From: JAGTVG01 sp965365275
GTDB taxonomy: Bacteria > Bacteroidota > Bacteroidia > Cytophagales > Cyclobacteriaceae
NCBI GenBank assembly: GCA_965365275.1
Contig: CBDUBA010000007.1
Location: 1-64,000, forward strand
Length of the DNA: 64,000 nt
Direction: 5' to 3'
Shown: positions 9,293-18,450 of the stretch, piece after piece
Numbering within the stretch: the stretch's first letter is position 1
How the letters are laid out: each line of letters starts with the position of its first letter
Notes under the pieces: model-generated
Seen by the model: the letters and a program-made list of their open reading frames with translations, nothing else
Databases searched by the model: none
Told to the model about the DNA's origin: nothing
Translations under genes and position numbers: made by a program

Positions 9293-10045
9293 CTATTTAT
9301 TTAATGCATTGACCGATTCCTGAGCCGCAATAAAAGCCAGGACAGGTCCAAGGATGACACCGATGACAGGTATTAGTAATATAAAATTAAATATCAATCC
9401 ATTTGTGATAGGAACCCCTGGTATATTCCTGCTCCTCTCAATACTTTCTTTCATGGACATCCCTCCCATCTCAAATGCGTAGTCCATAAGTACCATGGAG
9501 AAGAAATAGCTCTCAGCAATAAATATCAGGATAGGAATCAATGGAAATATCCAGAAAATAATAATCGCCAAAAGTGTTAAAAGTACTGTTACAATAATTT
9601 CCAGAACAAAATTCCGCATAGCAAATTTTATTCCCCGAAAGGAACAAAAGCAATAGGCCCATATATTCATTTTATGATCCTCACCACTTACTAAGCGGTG
9701 AAAAATATTTGAAATATTGACAAACACTGGCGAAAGCAGGATTAAAATCAGGTAACGGTACAATTTTAAGTAAAGAAAAAAGGTTAAACCACGAATCGCA
9801 AGTGTGGCGATAATATGAAATAGATTTCCAACCGCTGAATCAAATTCCCTGACCAGGAATTTCCCGTTAACATAAAGCAGGATATCATCAGAGGTCGTCC
9901 ACGCCAGTATTCCGACACCAACAGCTATTAGAAGGCTCAAGATGGAAGGGAGAATCAGGATTGACCAAAGTCGCTTATTATCCAGTGTACGGAACGCCTG
10001 ACCATAGGATTTATAGGCTAAAAATAGTTGCTCTCCCAGTTTCAC
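9293..10045 (-). CDS. EI24/CysZ-like membrane protein
   Basis: 250 residues, mostly hydrophobic, with about four to five membrane segments (for example ILPSILSLLIAVGVGILAW and LIFNFILLIPVIGVILGPVL) and the family pattern of a late PVIGVILGPVLAFIAA segment. EI24-domain proteins include CysZ, a sulfate permease, but many Bacteroidota members have no proven substrate. The start is a GTG at 10045; no ATG fits upstream. It is followed within six bases by the aldehyde dehydrogenase gene. Confidence 0.8.
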   Translation of the reverse strand: MKLGEQLFLAYKSYGQAFRTLDNKRLWSILILPSILSLLIAVGVGILAWTTSDDILLYVNGKFLVREFDSAVGNLFHIIATLAIRGLTFFLYLKLYRYLILILLSPVFVNISNIFHRLVSGEDHKMNIWAYCFCSFRGIKFAMRNFVLEIIVTVLLTLLAIIIFWIFPLIPILIFIAESYFFSMVLMDYAFEMGGMSMKESIERSRNIPGVPITNGLIFNFILLIPVIGVILGPVLAFIAAQESVNALNK

Positions 10046-10193
10046 AGATATATACTTATAACATAAGTTTATTAAAAAAAAAACTCTATTCCAACCTTAA
10101 CCAACAGTTCTTCCCCAATTAAAGCCGTTTAGCAATATTTCTTAAAAAGTTAACCCATAATAAGAAGCAGAATTGCGTATTTTTTTGTATCTT

Positions 10194-10241
10194 AATCCAG
10201 AAACTATTTTTTCACTTTTAGTTTTCTAATCTGGATTTTTT
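10194..10241 (+). promoter_or_regulatory. Terminator-like hairpin in the pta leader
   Basis: AATCCAGA (10194-10201) pairs with TCTGGATT (10230-10237). Inside, AAACTA (10200-10205) can pair with TAGTTT, extending the stem. A T-run follows directly, and the pta start is only 27 bases on. The upstream gene points the other way, so this hairpin is not at the end of a plus-strand gene. It may be an attenuator or part of the mRNA leader. Confidence 0.45.
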
Positions 10242-10264
10242 ATTGAATTGAATACGATATAATT

Positions 10265-11272
10265 ATGACTTTGCTTGATAGAATACGTGCAAATGCCAGA
10301 TCATACCAGAAAAGAATCATTTTACCGGAAAGTTACGAAGAGCGGACACTGCAAGCAGCCAATATTGCCCTGAAGGAGGGTTTAGCTCAAATTATTCTGA
10401 TTGGAAATAAAGAAAAGATTTTATCCCATGCCATCGATCTTAAATTAGATTCCCTGGATAAGGCCACTATTATTGATCCGATAAATCATAGTAAAAAGGA
10501 TCTATATGTAGATATGATGGTGGAAATCAGGAAGCATAAAGGTTTAACACACGATGAAGCATCCAAGCTCATTGAAAACCCACTTTACCTGTCTACACTT
10601 ATGATCAAGAATGGTGATGCGGATGGCGAAGTTGCTGGTGCCATGAATGCTACCGGAGATGTTTTGAGACCTGCCTTTCAGTTTGTCAAGACACTGCCCG
10701 GCATTTCAGTTGTAAGTGGTGCCTTTATTATGATACTGCCTGAATCCACCTACGGAGATGAGGGCATTTTGATATTTGCCGATTGTGCTGTTCACCCGGA
10801 TCCCGATGAGAATCAGTTGGCGGAAATAGCCATTGCAACTGCTAAAACCGCAAAAGACATAGCAGGTCTGGAACCAAGAGTAGCATTATTAAGCTTCTCA
10901 ACGAAAGGCAGTGCGAGACACGAAATGGTGGATCTTGTAGCCAATGCTACCAAAATCGCTAAAGCGTCAGATCCTGGTCTCCTTATTGACGGGGAGTTAC
11001 AGGCAGATGCTGCCATTGTCGAAGCCATAGGAAAGAAAAAGGCACCTGACAGTCCTATCGGCGGGAAGGCGAATGTTCTCGTATTCCCTGACCTGAATTC
11101 AGGTAATATTGCGTATAAACTGGTTCAAAGGCTAGCAAATGCGGAAGCAATAGGACCGATTCTGCAAGGTATGGCTGCCCCGATAAATGATCTATCCAGA
11201 GGTTGCTCCGTTTCAGATATTATCAACATGATCGCTATTACCGCAAACCAGGCAGCCGGAATTAAGAAATAA
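10265..11272 (+). CDS. pta: Phosphate acetyltransferase
   Basis: 335 residues, the short form consisting of the catalytic PTA_PTB domain alone, without the N-terminal DRTGG domains. It begins MTLLDRIRANARSYQKRIILPES and has the conserved DGEVAGAMNATGDVLRPAFQ and the ALLSFSTKGSARH region. It interconverts acetyl-CoA and acetyl phosphate in the cytoplasm; with ackA two genes on, this forms ATP from acetyl-CoA while excreting acetate. A 3-hydroxyacyl-CoA dehydrogenase homolog lies between the two, 15 bases downstream. The leader has a terminator-like hairpin. Confidence 0.95.
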   Translation: MTLLDRIRANARSYQKRIILPESYEERTLQAANIALKEGLAQIILIGNKEKILSHAIDLKLDSLDKATIIDPINHSKKDLYVDMMVEIRKHKGLTHDEASKLIENPLYLSTLMIKNGDADGEVAGAMNATGDVLRPAFQFVKTLPGISVVSGAFIMILPESTYGDEGILIFADCAVHPDPDENQLAEIAIATAKTAKDIAGLEPRVALLSFSTKGSARHEMVDLVANATKIAKASDPGLLIDGELQADAAIVEAIGKKKAPDSPIGGKANVLVFPDLNSGNIAYKLVQRLANAEAIGPILQGMAAPINDLSRGCSVSDIINMIAITANQAAGIKK

Positions 11273-11287
11273 TTAAAACTGAATACC

Positions 11288-12262
11288 ATGGAACAGGTTG
11301 AACCTATTGAAGAATATGCTCTGAAGAGTTCGGGAAATGAGAAACATGAATCCGACACTTTTACTAAGGTAGGCATTGTTGGATGCGGTATTCTGGGCCA
11401 GGAAATAGCCAGGATGGTCAGCAGTTATGGAATCGATGTTATATTCCTGGAATTATCCAATACTAAGATCAATGAGGCCATTAAAGGAATTAAGCGGGAT
11501 CTGAAGCACATGATTAAACGCTGGGGGATGACGGACAGTGACAAGCGTGCGATTATGTCAAGAATCCGAGGAACTCTAGAATATGAAGACCTTAGAGGGT
11601 GCGAAGTGGTCATTGAGTCGATCAAATCTAAAACCAGGGAACAAAGTGTTGATACACGTAAGGAGATTTTTAAACAAATCGAGAAAGTGGTTGATGAAAA
11701 AGCCATTATTGCTACTAATTCAACGACACTGGTTATTACAGAACTGGCCTCAGAGTTAAAATATCCTCAGCGATGCGTCAGCCTTCATTTCATTTCGCCT
11801 GCAGGAGATATTCCCCTGGTAGAAGTAGCAAAAAGTTTATATACCTCTGATGAAGCCTATAAGAGGGTATGCAGGTTTACCAGACTTCTAGGCAAACGCA
11901 TTGTTCCGGTCATTGAATCTCCCGGAATTATAAGTACCCGCTTAATCGCTCCAATGATTAATGAGGCATGTGAAATTCTTATGGAGGGTGTTGCCGATAT
12001 GGTTGACATAGATGATACCATGAAAATTGGTTACGGCTTCCCGCTCGGACCATTTGAGATGGCAGACAAGATCGGTCTGGATATGGTGATCCGCTGGTTG
12101 GATAACCTATATCGTGAATTTGGTGATATTAAGTATAAAGCTTCCCCAATGTTGAAAAAACGTGTTCGGGCTAATCATTTGGGACGTGAAGCTGGGATTG
12201 GATTTTATAAATACGACGAGGATAGAAAGAGGATTTTACCAGAACGGCATGACACGTGCTGA
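11288..12262 (+). CDS. 3-hydroxyacyl-CoA dehydrogenase homolog with altered active site
   Basis: 324 residues with the two HCDH domains: an NAD-binding Rossmann motif GIVGCGILGQE (about 29-39) after a 26-residue N-terminal extension, and the C-terminal domain with NEACEILMEG and GYGFPLGPFEMADKIGLD. The catalytic His (H167) and Glu (E179) of the family are present. Two normally conserved asparagines are changed: HFFNP reads HFISP (Ser170), and GFxxNR reads GIISTR (Thr217). It lies between pta and ackA in one transcription unit. It may act on another acyl-CoA or hydroxyacid, or have reduced activity. The fold assignment is firm, the reaction is not. Confidence 0.85.
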   Translation: MEQVEPIEEYALKSSGNEKHESDTFTKVGIVGCGILGQEIARMVSSYGIDVIFLELSNTKINEAIKGIKRDLKHMIKRWGMTDSDKRAIMSRIRGTLEYEDLRGCEVVIESIKSKTREQSVDTRKEIFKQIEKVVDEKAIIATNSTTLVITELASELKYPQRCVSLHFISPAGDIPLVEVAKSLYTSDEAYKRVCRFTRLLGKRIVPVIESPGIISTRLIAPMINEACEILMEGVADMVDIDDTMKIGYGFPLGPFEMADKIGLDMVIRWLDNLYREFGDIKYKASPMLKKRVRANHLGREAGIGFYKYDEDRKRILPERHDTC

Positions 12263-12294
12263 GCCCTGATTTTTTATGAATAATATAGCAAATA

Positions 12295-13518
12295 ATGATT
12301 GTTTTAATAATTAATTCCGGTTCTTCATCAATAAAATACCAGTTATTTGACATCGAAAAGAAAATACTGCTGGCCAAAGGTTCTGTTGAAAAGATCGGCA
12401 TGCAGGGTTCTTTCCTGGAAAATATCAGAAATGATGGTGATGAAGTAAAGTTGGTTGGTGAGATTGTAGATCATCAGGCAGGGATTGAATATATATTTGG
12501 AGTTCTGATCAGTAAAAAACATGGAAGCATAAGTTCTTTGGATGATGTAAATGCGGTTGGGCATAGGGTTGTTCATGGTGGTGAAACTTTCAAAGGAAGT
12601 GTACTTATTGATGATGAAGTCATCAAAAAGATTGAGGAAGTTGCGGAACTGGCCCCATTACATAATCCTCCGAATCTCAAAGGCATCTATGCTGTTAAAT
12701 ACCTGTTGCCAAAACTCCCACAGGTTGCCGTATTCGATACAGCTTTTCATCAGACTATGCCGGATTATGCATATATGTACGCTATCCCCTATTCCCTGTA
12801 TAAAAAATATGGGCTAAGAAGATATGGGTTTCACGGCACCAGTCATAAATATGTTTCGATGAAGGCATGTGAAATGCTTAATGTTGATCTAAAGCAGCAG
12901 AGGATTATAACCTGCCACCTTGGTAACGGAGCTTCTGTGGCTGCCATCAAATATGGTAAATCAGTAGATACCTCTATGGGGCTCACCCCTGTGGAAGGCA
13001 TGATCATGGGAACCAGATCAGGAGACCTGGATCTTGGCGTGCTGACCTTTATCATGAACAAGGAAGAGATCAGGGTACAGGAAGCGAATACCCTTATTAA
13101 TAAACACAGCGGGATGCTGGGGATATCAGGTATATCGTCGGATATGCGGGAAGTACAGAAATCGGCAATCGACGGAAATAAAAGATCACAACTCGCTTTG
13201 AAAATGTACAGTTACAGGATAAAAAAATATCTTGGAGCCTATTGCGCAGCTATGGAAGGTATGGACATAATTGTTTTTACAGGAGGTATAGGTGAAAATG
13301 ATGTCAATACCCGGTATGAAGCTTGCAGGAATATGGAATTCCTGGGTATAGAAATTGATAAGGAAGTAAATGAAAAGATTATGCAGGGAAAAGAAGGAAT
13401 AATAAGTAAGGACAGTTCAAAAGTAAAGGTTGTGGTTATTCCAACAAATGAAGAGCTGGTAATAGCACAGGAAACAGTTCGGATATTAAAAGAAGAAAAA
13501 GAAAGTAAAAAAAGATAA
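12295..13518 (+). CDS. ackA: Acetate kinase
   Basis: 407 residues, normal length. Motifs of the acetate kinase family are all present: INSGSSSIKYQLFD at the N-terminus, HRVVHGG, RYGFHGTSHKYVS, ITCHLGNGAS, MGLTPVEGMIMGTRSGDLD and FTGGIGEND. It phosphorylates ADP with acetyl phosphate, or the reverse. With pta it forms the acetate fermentation pathway. Its ATG lies 32 bases after the dehydrogenase stop, so the three genes are likely one operon. The C-terminal tail is Lys/Glu-rich. Confidence 0.96.
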   Translation: MIVLIINSGSSSIKYQLFDIEKKILLAKGSVEKIGMQGSFLENIRNDGDEVKLVGEIVDHQAGIEYIFGVLISKKHGSISSLDDVNAVGHRVVHGGETFKGSVLIDDEVIKKIEEVAELAPLHNPPNLKGIYAVKYLLPKLPQVAVFDTAFHQTMPDYAYMYAIPYSLYKKYGLRRYGFHGTSHKYVSMKACEMLNVDLKQQRIITCHLGNGASVAAIKYGKSVDTSMGLTPVEGMIMGTRSGDLDLGVLTFIMNKEEIRVQEANTLINKHSGMLGISGISSDMREVQKSAIDGNKRSQLALKMYSYRIKKYLGAYCAAMEGMDIIVFTGGIGENDVNTRYEACRNMEFLGIEIDKEVNEKIMQGKEGIISKDSSKVKVVVIPTNEELVIAQETVRILKEEKESKKR

Positions 13519-13579
13519 CGTTAAATTATTTGTCTGTAAAGAGATTATTTGAAGATACAAAACCTATAAAATAGTAAAA

Positions 13580-13942
13580 ATGAAAATTGCAATACCTACT
13601 CGTGACGGAAGAAGGATATCTTCCAATATCCAAAGTATTAGTGGCTTTAATGTATATGAAATTTCTGACGGGGAAATTATTGCTGAATCATATATTTCAA
13701 GGAAATCATTAGAGAGACTTGAAGAGGAAGCAGATCAGGATAATTCAATAGAAAAGGAACTATCCCTCGTTTCAGCCATCTGGGATTGTCAGATTGTTAT
13801 ATCTAATGGGTTTGGGAAACTGATGTTTGAAGAACTGGTTAAGGCCCAGAAGGAGGTTTACATTACTGAAGCCGTTGATTCAAGGATCGCTATAAATCAT
13901 TTCATCAGGCAGACTTTGAAAAATCATCCGGAACTGGCCTGA
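13580..13942 (+). CDS. NifX/NifB-type dinitrogenase iron-molybdenum cofactor domain protein
   Basis: 120 residues, a single RNase H-like domain of the dinitrogenase cofactor biosynthesis family: MKIAIPTRDGRRISSN at the N-terminus and AIWDCQIVISNGFGKLMFEEL in the middle. Many such proteins occur in anaerobes without nitrogenase and are thought to bind iron-sulfur or metal clusters. No nif genes are nearby, so nitrogen fixation should not be inferred. It starts 61 bases after ackA on the same strand. Confidence 0.82.
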   Translation: MKIAIPTRDGRRISSNIQSISGFNVYEISDGEIIAESYISRKSLERLEEEADQDNSIEKELSLVSAIWDCQIVISNGFGKLMFEELVKAQKEVYITEAVDSRIAINHFIRQTLKNHPELA

Positions 13943-13995
13943 TGATGTCGATATGATTTAAGCACCCGGGATCGCGGGCAATGCGTCAGAGGAAT

Positions 13996-15324
13996 TTAAA
14001 TTTCCCGCTGGATATTAAATTCTTCCAGATAATCGGCCACCTTTCGTATGAAGGAACCGCCGAGTGCTCCATCGATTACCCTGTGGTCATACGAATGAGA
14101 CAGGAACATCTTATGACGGATCCCTATTGTATCACCAGTTGGGGTTTCAATCACAGCAGGCTTTTTAGTTATGGCGCCTATAGCAAGAATGGCAACCTGC
14201 GGTTGCATAATAATTGGAGTTCCCATTACGTTTCCGAAAGATCCTACATTGGTAATGGTATAGGTTCCATCAGTCAGATCATCGGGTTTAAGTTGATTGT
14301 TTCTTGCTCTGATTACCAGGTCGTTGACCTTCACCACCAATCCATTTATACTATATTGATTTGCATTTTTTATCACCGGGACAATAAGATTAAATCCTGG
14401 CAGGGCAACTGCTACTCCAATATTAATTTTATTATGCCGTATAATGCGCTTTCCATCAACCGAAACATTGATCATAGGAAAATCCTTGATCGATTTAATC
14501 ACGGCCTCCAGAAACAAGGGAGTATATGTTAGTTTCTGACCATATTTTGCCTCGTATTCTGTCTTTACTTTTTCTCGCCACATTACAACATTGGTGACGT
14601 CAGCTTCAACGTATGAAGTTACGTGAGGAGATATCTTTTTGGATTCCACCATCCTCTCAGCGATCATGGCTCGCATCCTGTCCATCTCGATGATCTCATC
14701 TTCTCCTGCCTTGAAGTTTGCGTCCTCAAACTCATCATATTCGGCGGGCAGGGGTCTTTCCGCAATAGATATTACTTCCTGAATTTTTGCAGCTTCCCTT
14801 GATTTCTTACTGGCAATATAAGCCAATACGTCTTTTTTCGTTAGCCGGTCCTTTTTTCCAGATCCGGTTATTTCATCCAATTCGTTAAGGCTGATTCCTT
14901 CCTGCCTGGCAATGCTTTTGACAAGGGGAGAATAAAAACGGTGTGATTCAGGCTTACTTAACTCGTTAATTCCATTACCTCTTGTCCCGGTAGGCAAGTC
15001 AGCTACGTCATTTACTTCAATTTCTTCAGGGTGTTCGTAATCATCTGGCAGATCATCCAGTCCAAGAGGATGTTTGATCTCCTCTACCGTTTCAATAATT
15101 GCAATAGGTGAGCCCACGGGTACAATTTCTCCCTTTTTAGCCAGGATCTCTTTCAAAATTCCTCCATGTGTACATGGAACTTCCGTGTCTACTTTATCAG
15201 TGGCAACTTCCAGGATAGACTCATCCTGGTCTATCTGATCTCCTTCTACTTTAAGCCACTCCAATATAGTGGCCTCCATTATACTTTCGCCCATTTTAGG
15301 CATTACCATTTCAACAAGTGCCAT
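13996..15324 (-). CDS. 2-oxo acid dehydrogenase complex E2 (dihydrolipoamide acyltransferase)
   Basis: About 442 residues. The ATG at 15324 (MALVEMVMPKMGESI) is preferred over a TTG two codons earlier. Order: lipoyl domain with the lipoylated Lys in EVATDKVDTEVP; a linker; the E3/E1-binding domain (SPLVKSIARQEGISLNELD); and the catalytic domain ending with the HSYDHRVIDGA active-site motif. It transfers acyl groups to CoA in a pyruvate or branched-chain 2-oxo acid dehydrogenase complex. No E1 or E3 gene is nearby, so the substrate cannot be fixed; the sequence style suggests the branched-chain or pyruvate type. Confidence 0.93.
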   Translation of the reverse strand: MALVEMVMPKMGESIMEATILEWLKVEGDQIDQDESILEVATDKVDTEVPCTHGGILKEILAKKGEIVPVGSPIAIIETVEEIKHPLGLDDLPDDYEHPEEIEVNDVADLPTGTRGNGINELSKPESHRFYSPLVKSIARQEGISLNELDEITGSGKKDRLTKKDVLAYIASKKSREAAKIQEVISIAERPLPAEYDEFEDANFKAGEDEIIEMDRMRAMIAERMVESKKISPHVTSYVEADVTNVVMWREKVKTEYEAKYGQKLTYTPLFLEAVIKSIKDFPMINVSVDGKRIIRHNKINIGVAVALPGFNLIVPVIKNANQYSINGLVVKVNDLVIRARNNQLKPDDLTDGTYTITNVGSFGNVMGTPIIMQPQVAILAIGAITKKPAVIETPTGDTIGIRHKMFLSHSYDHRVIDGALGGSFIRKVADYLEEFNIQREI

Positions 15325-15378
15325 AATCAAATCTTTTGATGAGGGGTATAAACAAAATTAACATTTTAAGTCTTCACT

Positions 15379-16632
15379 TCAATTTTTTTGAGATATTCTT
15401 TGCCATAGTAATACAAGTGCCTGTACAGATGAATATTTTATATTACTGGAGCGATCCTTGAGTATGGTCAGCTTTTTTGTAGTACATCCATCCGGACCGG
15501 AAATTGCTATCCAGACTGTTCCAACAGGTTTTTCAGGAGTTCCACCACCGGGCCCGGCTATACCACTTGTGGCAACAGCATAATCCGTTTTGAATCTCTG
15601 CCTGATCCCTTCAGCCATCTCTTTTACAGTTTCTTCACTTACAGCTCCATGTTTCTGAAGGGTATCATGTTTAACTTTAAGAGAACCCTCTTTGACGCTG
15701 TTATTATATGCAATAACGCCACCCATATAGTAGGCGGAGGAGCCAGGGACACTGGTAATTAAATGGGAAATATAACCCCCGGTACAACTTTCAGCAAGGG
15801 CCAGTGTTTGTTGGCGCGAGATCAATTTCTTCCCAATGGCTTCCTGAATGGTTTCGCCATCCTCCCCGTATATATATTGTCCTATATACTTATTCAAAGA
15901 ATGTATATAAGACTTCACACCTTTAACCAGATATGCTTTATCCTTGCCCCGGGCTGTTAACCTCAATTTAACCTGTCCGTAGGAAGGGAGATAGGCCAGT
16001 GAGATCCAATCCGGCAATGAATTTTCCCATTCTTCAATTTTCTCAGCAAGCCAGGACTCACCAAGTCCGGCTGTCATAATCAGTTTATGATAGATTATGC
16101 TTGTTTTGAACGTTTCAATTAATCTTGGAATAACTTCTTCTGCCACCAGGTGCCTCATCTCATGGGGAACCCCCGGCATAGATATAAAGATCTTGTTATC
16201 TTTTTCGAACCACATTCCTGGTGCAGTACCCATTGTATTAGGGATTATATCAGCATTTTCAGGCAAATAAGCTTGTTTTTGATTACTCTCAGTAAAAGGG
16301 AAGCCTCGCTTTTTAAAATAGGCAGATAGTTCAGCAAGCACTTTTTTATTTAATTTTATTTCAGAATTAAAATAATCTGAAAGGCATTTTTTGGTGATAT
16401 CATCATTTGTTGGTCCGAGTCCACCCGTTATCAGTACAATATCAGATTTGGATTCAGCTACTTTTAATGCATCCAGAATATCAATATAAATATCGCCTAC
16501 CGAGAGATGCATCACGACCTTTATCCCAACATCCGAAAGTGCATTGCTTATATAGTTCGCATTTGTATCCAGGATATGACCGTACAAGATCTCTTCACCT
16601 ATTGTCAGGATGGAAGCCCTTATTATTTTCAT
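15379..16632 (-). CDS. cinA: CinA family nicotinamide-nucleotide amidase
   Basis: 417 residues with both CinA domains: the N-terminal MoCF-biosynthesis-like domain (ILTIGEEILYGHILDTNA, LITGGLGPTNDDIT) and the C-terminal PncC amidase domain (LALAESCTGGYISHLITSVPG, TSGIAGPGGGTPEKPVGTV). The PncC domain removes the amide from NMN for pyridine nucleotide recycling; the N-terminal domain has ADP-ribose pyrophosphatase activity in studied homologs. It starts ATG at 16632, and ends 55 bases before the E2 gene on the same strand. Confidence 0.94.
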   Translation of the reverse strand: MKIIRASILTIGEEILYGHILDTNANYISNALSDVGIKVVMHLSVGDIYIDILDALKVAESKSDIVLITGGLGPTNDDITKKCLSDYFNSEIKLNKKVLAELSAYFKKRGFPFTESNQKQAYLPENADIIPNTMGTAPGMWFEKDNKIFISMPGVPHEMRHLVAEEVIPRLIETFKTSIIYHKLIMTAGLGESWLAEKIEEWENSLPDWISLAYLPSYGQVKLRLTARGKDKAYLVKGVKSYIHSLNKYIGQYIYGEDGETIQEAIGKKLISRQQTLALAESCTGGYISHLITSVPGSSAYYMGGVIAYNNSVKEGSLKVKHDTLQKHGAVSEETVKEMAEGIRQRFKTDYAVATSGIAGPGGGTPEKPVGTVWIAISGPDGCTTKKLTILKDRSSNIKYSSVQALVLLWQRISQKN

Positions 16633-16757
16633 TTAGCTATTCAATTAATCGTCCAGATAAATAACACATTAAGCACCTTTTCGTTAAATATATTAAAGTA
16701 TTAAATTAACTGGGCTTTTGGGCTCATGTTTTTAGACTTTTTCCTAAATTACGTTAA

Positions 16758-16774
16758 AGAATTGCGAATTTTTT
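16758..16774 (+). promoter_or_regulatory. 17-base motif shared with the pta leader
   Basis: AGAATTGCGAATTTTTT ends four bases before the paaN-like start. A copy with one mismatch, AGAATTGCGTATTTTTT, occurs at 10169-10185, upstream of pta. In an AT-rich genome the T-run adds little, but the AGAATTGCG core shared by two acyl-CoA-metabolism leaders may be a regulatory site. Confidence 0.3.
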
Positions 16775-16777
16775 AAG

Positions 16778-18442
16778 ATGTTTTTATTCGAAAAATATAA
16801 AAGCACCATAAATGATACTATAAAATCAATTCATAAAGGATATTTCTTTAACAAATATCCAGAGTTGCCTACGGATAAGATATATGGTGAAAATTCAATA
16901 TCAGAAGGTTATCAGAAGTTTAAAAGTCATATTAATAGCAAGTTTCAGGAACTGAGGCAGGCCATGCCAGAAAGTTGGGAAGGAAATGAACAATCCCCAT
17001 TTCTTTTACAACCCTTAAATATACAATACCCTACTTTCGATATCAATACACTTATTGAAAGGGCAAAAAATGAATACCATATATGGAGAAAGGTTACTGT
17101 AGAGGATCGGGCCGGGCTCTTGATTGAATCCCTGGAACGAATAAAAAAGCGGTTTTTTGAGATCGCATATGCCACGATGCACACCAGTGGAATGGGATAT
17201 GTTATGGCATTTCAGATTTCGGGACCGCATTCGGCCCAGCGAGCCCTTAATGCTGTAGCTTCCGGTTTTGACGCATTAAGAAGATATCCGGTCACACGGT
17301 TTGGAAAGATAGTGCAGGATGAATTCGGCATTAAACTAGGAAAGTCATGGATTGCCGTTCCCAAAGGGATCAGTCTGATCCTTGGTTGCCCGAATTTCCC
17401 TTCAAGGGATACAGTTCCGAGCATATTTGCCAGTTTGATCACCGGTAATCCCGTTATAGTGAAACCGCACTCCTCATCAATATTACCTATTGCAATAGTT
17501 GTGGCGGAGATACAAAAAGTATTCAGTGAGCATGGATTTGATCCGAATGTTTGCCAACTGGCTGTAGACAGTGATGATGAGGATTACATTAAATCACTTG
17601 TTGAACATCCTCATATAAAACTGATCGATTTCAAAGGAAGCTGTTTATTTGCAGATTATCTGAAGAACCTGAAGGGCAAAACAGTATTTACTGAAAAACA
17701 CAGTGTTAACTCAGTAATTATCGATTCATTTGACGATCTGGAAATTGGCATTAAAAACCTGGTCATGTCGTTGGCCTTATATTCTGGTCAAATGAATAAT
17801 ACGCCTCAAAACTTCTTTATTCCGGAACAAGGTGTTAAGACGCCTGATGGCCTTATATCGTATAATGATTTTGTCAACCGGTTTATTAAAGCACTATCTG
17901 AATTGATTAATAATGAAACAGGTGCTCAAATCCTGGGCTCTATTCAGAATGTAAAAACCATATCAGCAATTGAAAAGCTGGAGAAACAAAATGGGGGATT
18001 AATTTACAAGGCCAGTCCATTCCCACATCCGGAATATAAAAATGCCAGAACATTATCTCCAATGATTATGGAGTTGTTCCCTGACCAGAAAGACACCTAC
18101 ATGAAAGAACACTTTGGCCCGGTTGGATTCTTTATAAAAACAAAAAACTCTTTTCACTCACTGGAACTTGCATATGAAACAGCTGAAAGAAAAGGGGCAT
18201 TATATTGCAGTATTTTTACTACAAATGAAAAATTCAAGGACATAGCCATAGACCAGATGACCTCCACCAATACACCCATTACTTTTAATATGGTGGGGAA
18301 TATTTATATTATTCCGGGAGCAGATTACGATGAATACCACCTGACCGGGGGAAATACCGCCAGTAATGCCTCTGCTGCAAACCTGGATTTTGTCCTGCAG
18401 CGATTTACCTGGGTAGGATGCAAACAGCCTGTATTTAACTGA
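16778..18442 (+). CDS. PaaN-like aldehyde dehydrogenase superfamily protein lacking the catalytic cysteine
   Basis: 554 residues, the usual length of PaaN (phenylacetic acid degradation, ring-cleavage aldehyde dehydrogenase group). Characteristic segments are AYATMHTSGMGYVMAFQISG, PKGISLILGCPNFPSRD, ASLITGNPVIVKPHSSSILP and FTEKHSVNSVIIDS. Where family members read YSGQMCTTPQ, this protein has YSGQMNNTPQ: the position of the nucleophilic cysteine is Asn340. The glutamate region and C-terminus look intact and the frame has no break. No other phenylacetate genes are present. It may be a non-dehydrogenase relative or use another residue. Fold call is firm; activity is doubtful. Confidence 0.82.
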   Translation: MFLFEKYKSTINDTIKSIHKGYFFNKYPELPTDKIYGENSISEGYQKFKSHINSKFQELRQAMPESWEGNEQSPFLLQPLNIQYPTFDINTLIERAKNEYHIWRKVTVEDRAGLLIESLERIKKRFFEIAYATMHTSGMGYVMAFQISGPHSAQRALNAVASGFDALRRYPVTRFGKIVQDEFGIKLGKSWIAVPKGISLILGCPNFPSRDTVPSIFASLITGNPVIVKPHSSSILPIAIVVAEIQKVFSEHGFDPNVCQLAVDSDDEDYIKSLVEHPHIKLIDFKGSCLFADYLKNLKGKTVFTEKHSVNSVIIDSFDDLEIGIKNLVMSLALYSGQMNNTPQNFFIPEQGVKTPDGLISYNDFVNRFIKALSELINNETGAQILGSIQNVKTISAIEKLEKQNGGLIYKASPFPHPEYKNARTLSPMIMELFPDQKDTYMKEHFGPVGFFIKTKNSFHSLELAYETAERKGALYCSIFTTNEKFKDIAIDQMTSTNTPITFNMVGNIYIIPGADYDEYHLTGGNTASNASAANLDFVLQRFTWVGCKQPVFN

Positions 18443-18450
18443 AAGTAATA

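Noticed and set aside
13580..13942. Nitrogen-fixation locus
   Set aside because: Only a NifX/NifB-like single-domain protein is present, without nif structural genes; such proteins occur in many non-fixing anaerobes.
13981..14532. 183-codon plus-strand frame opposite the E2 acyltransferase
   Set aside because: It is the reverse of a well-conserved catalytic domain, the usual cause of long antisense frames.
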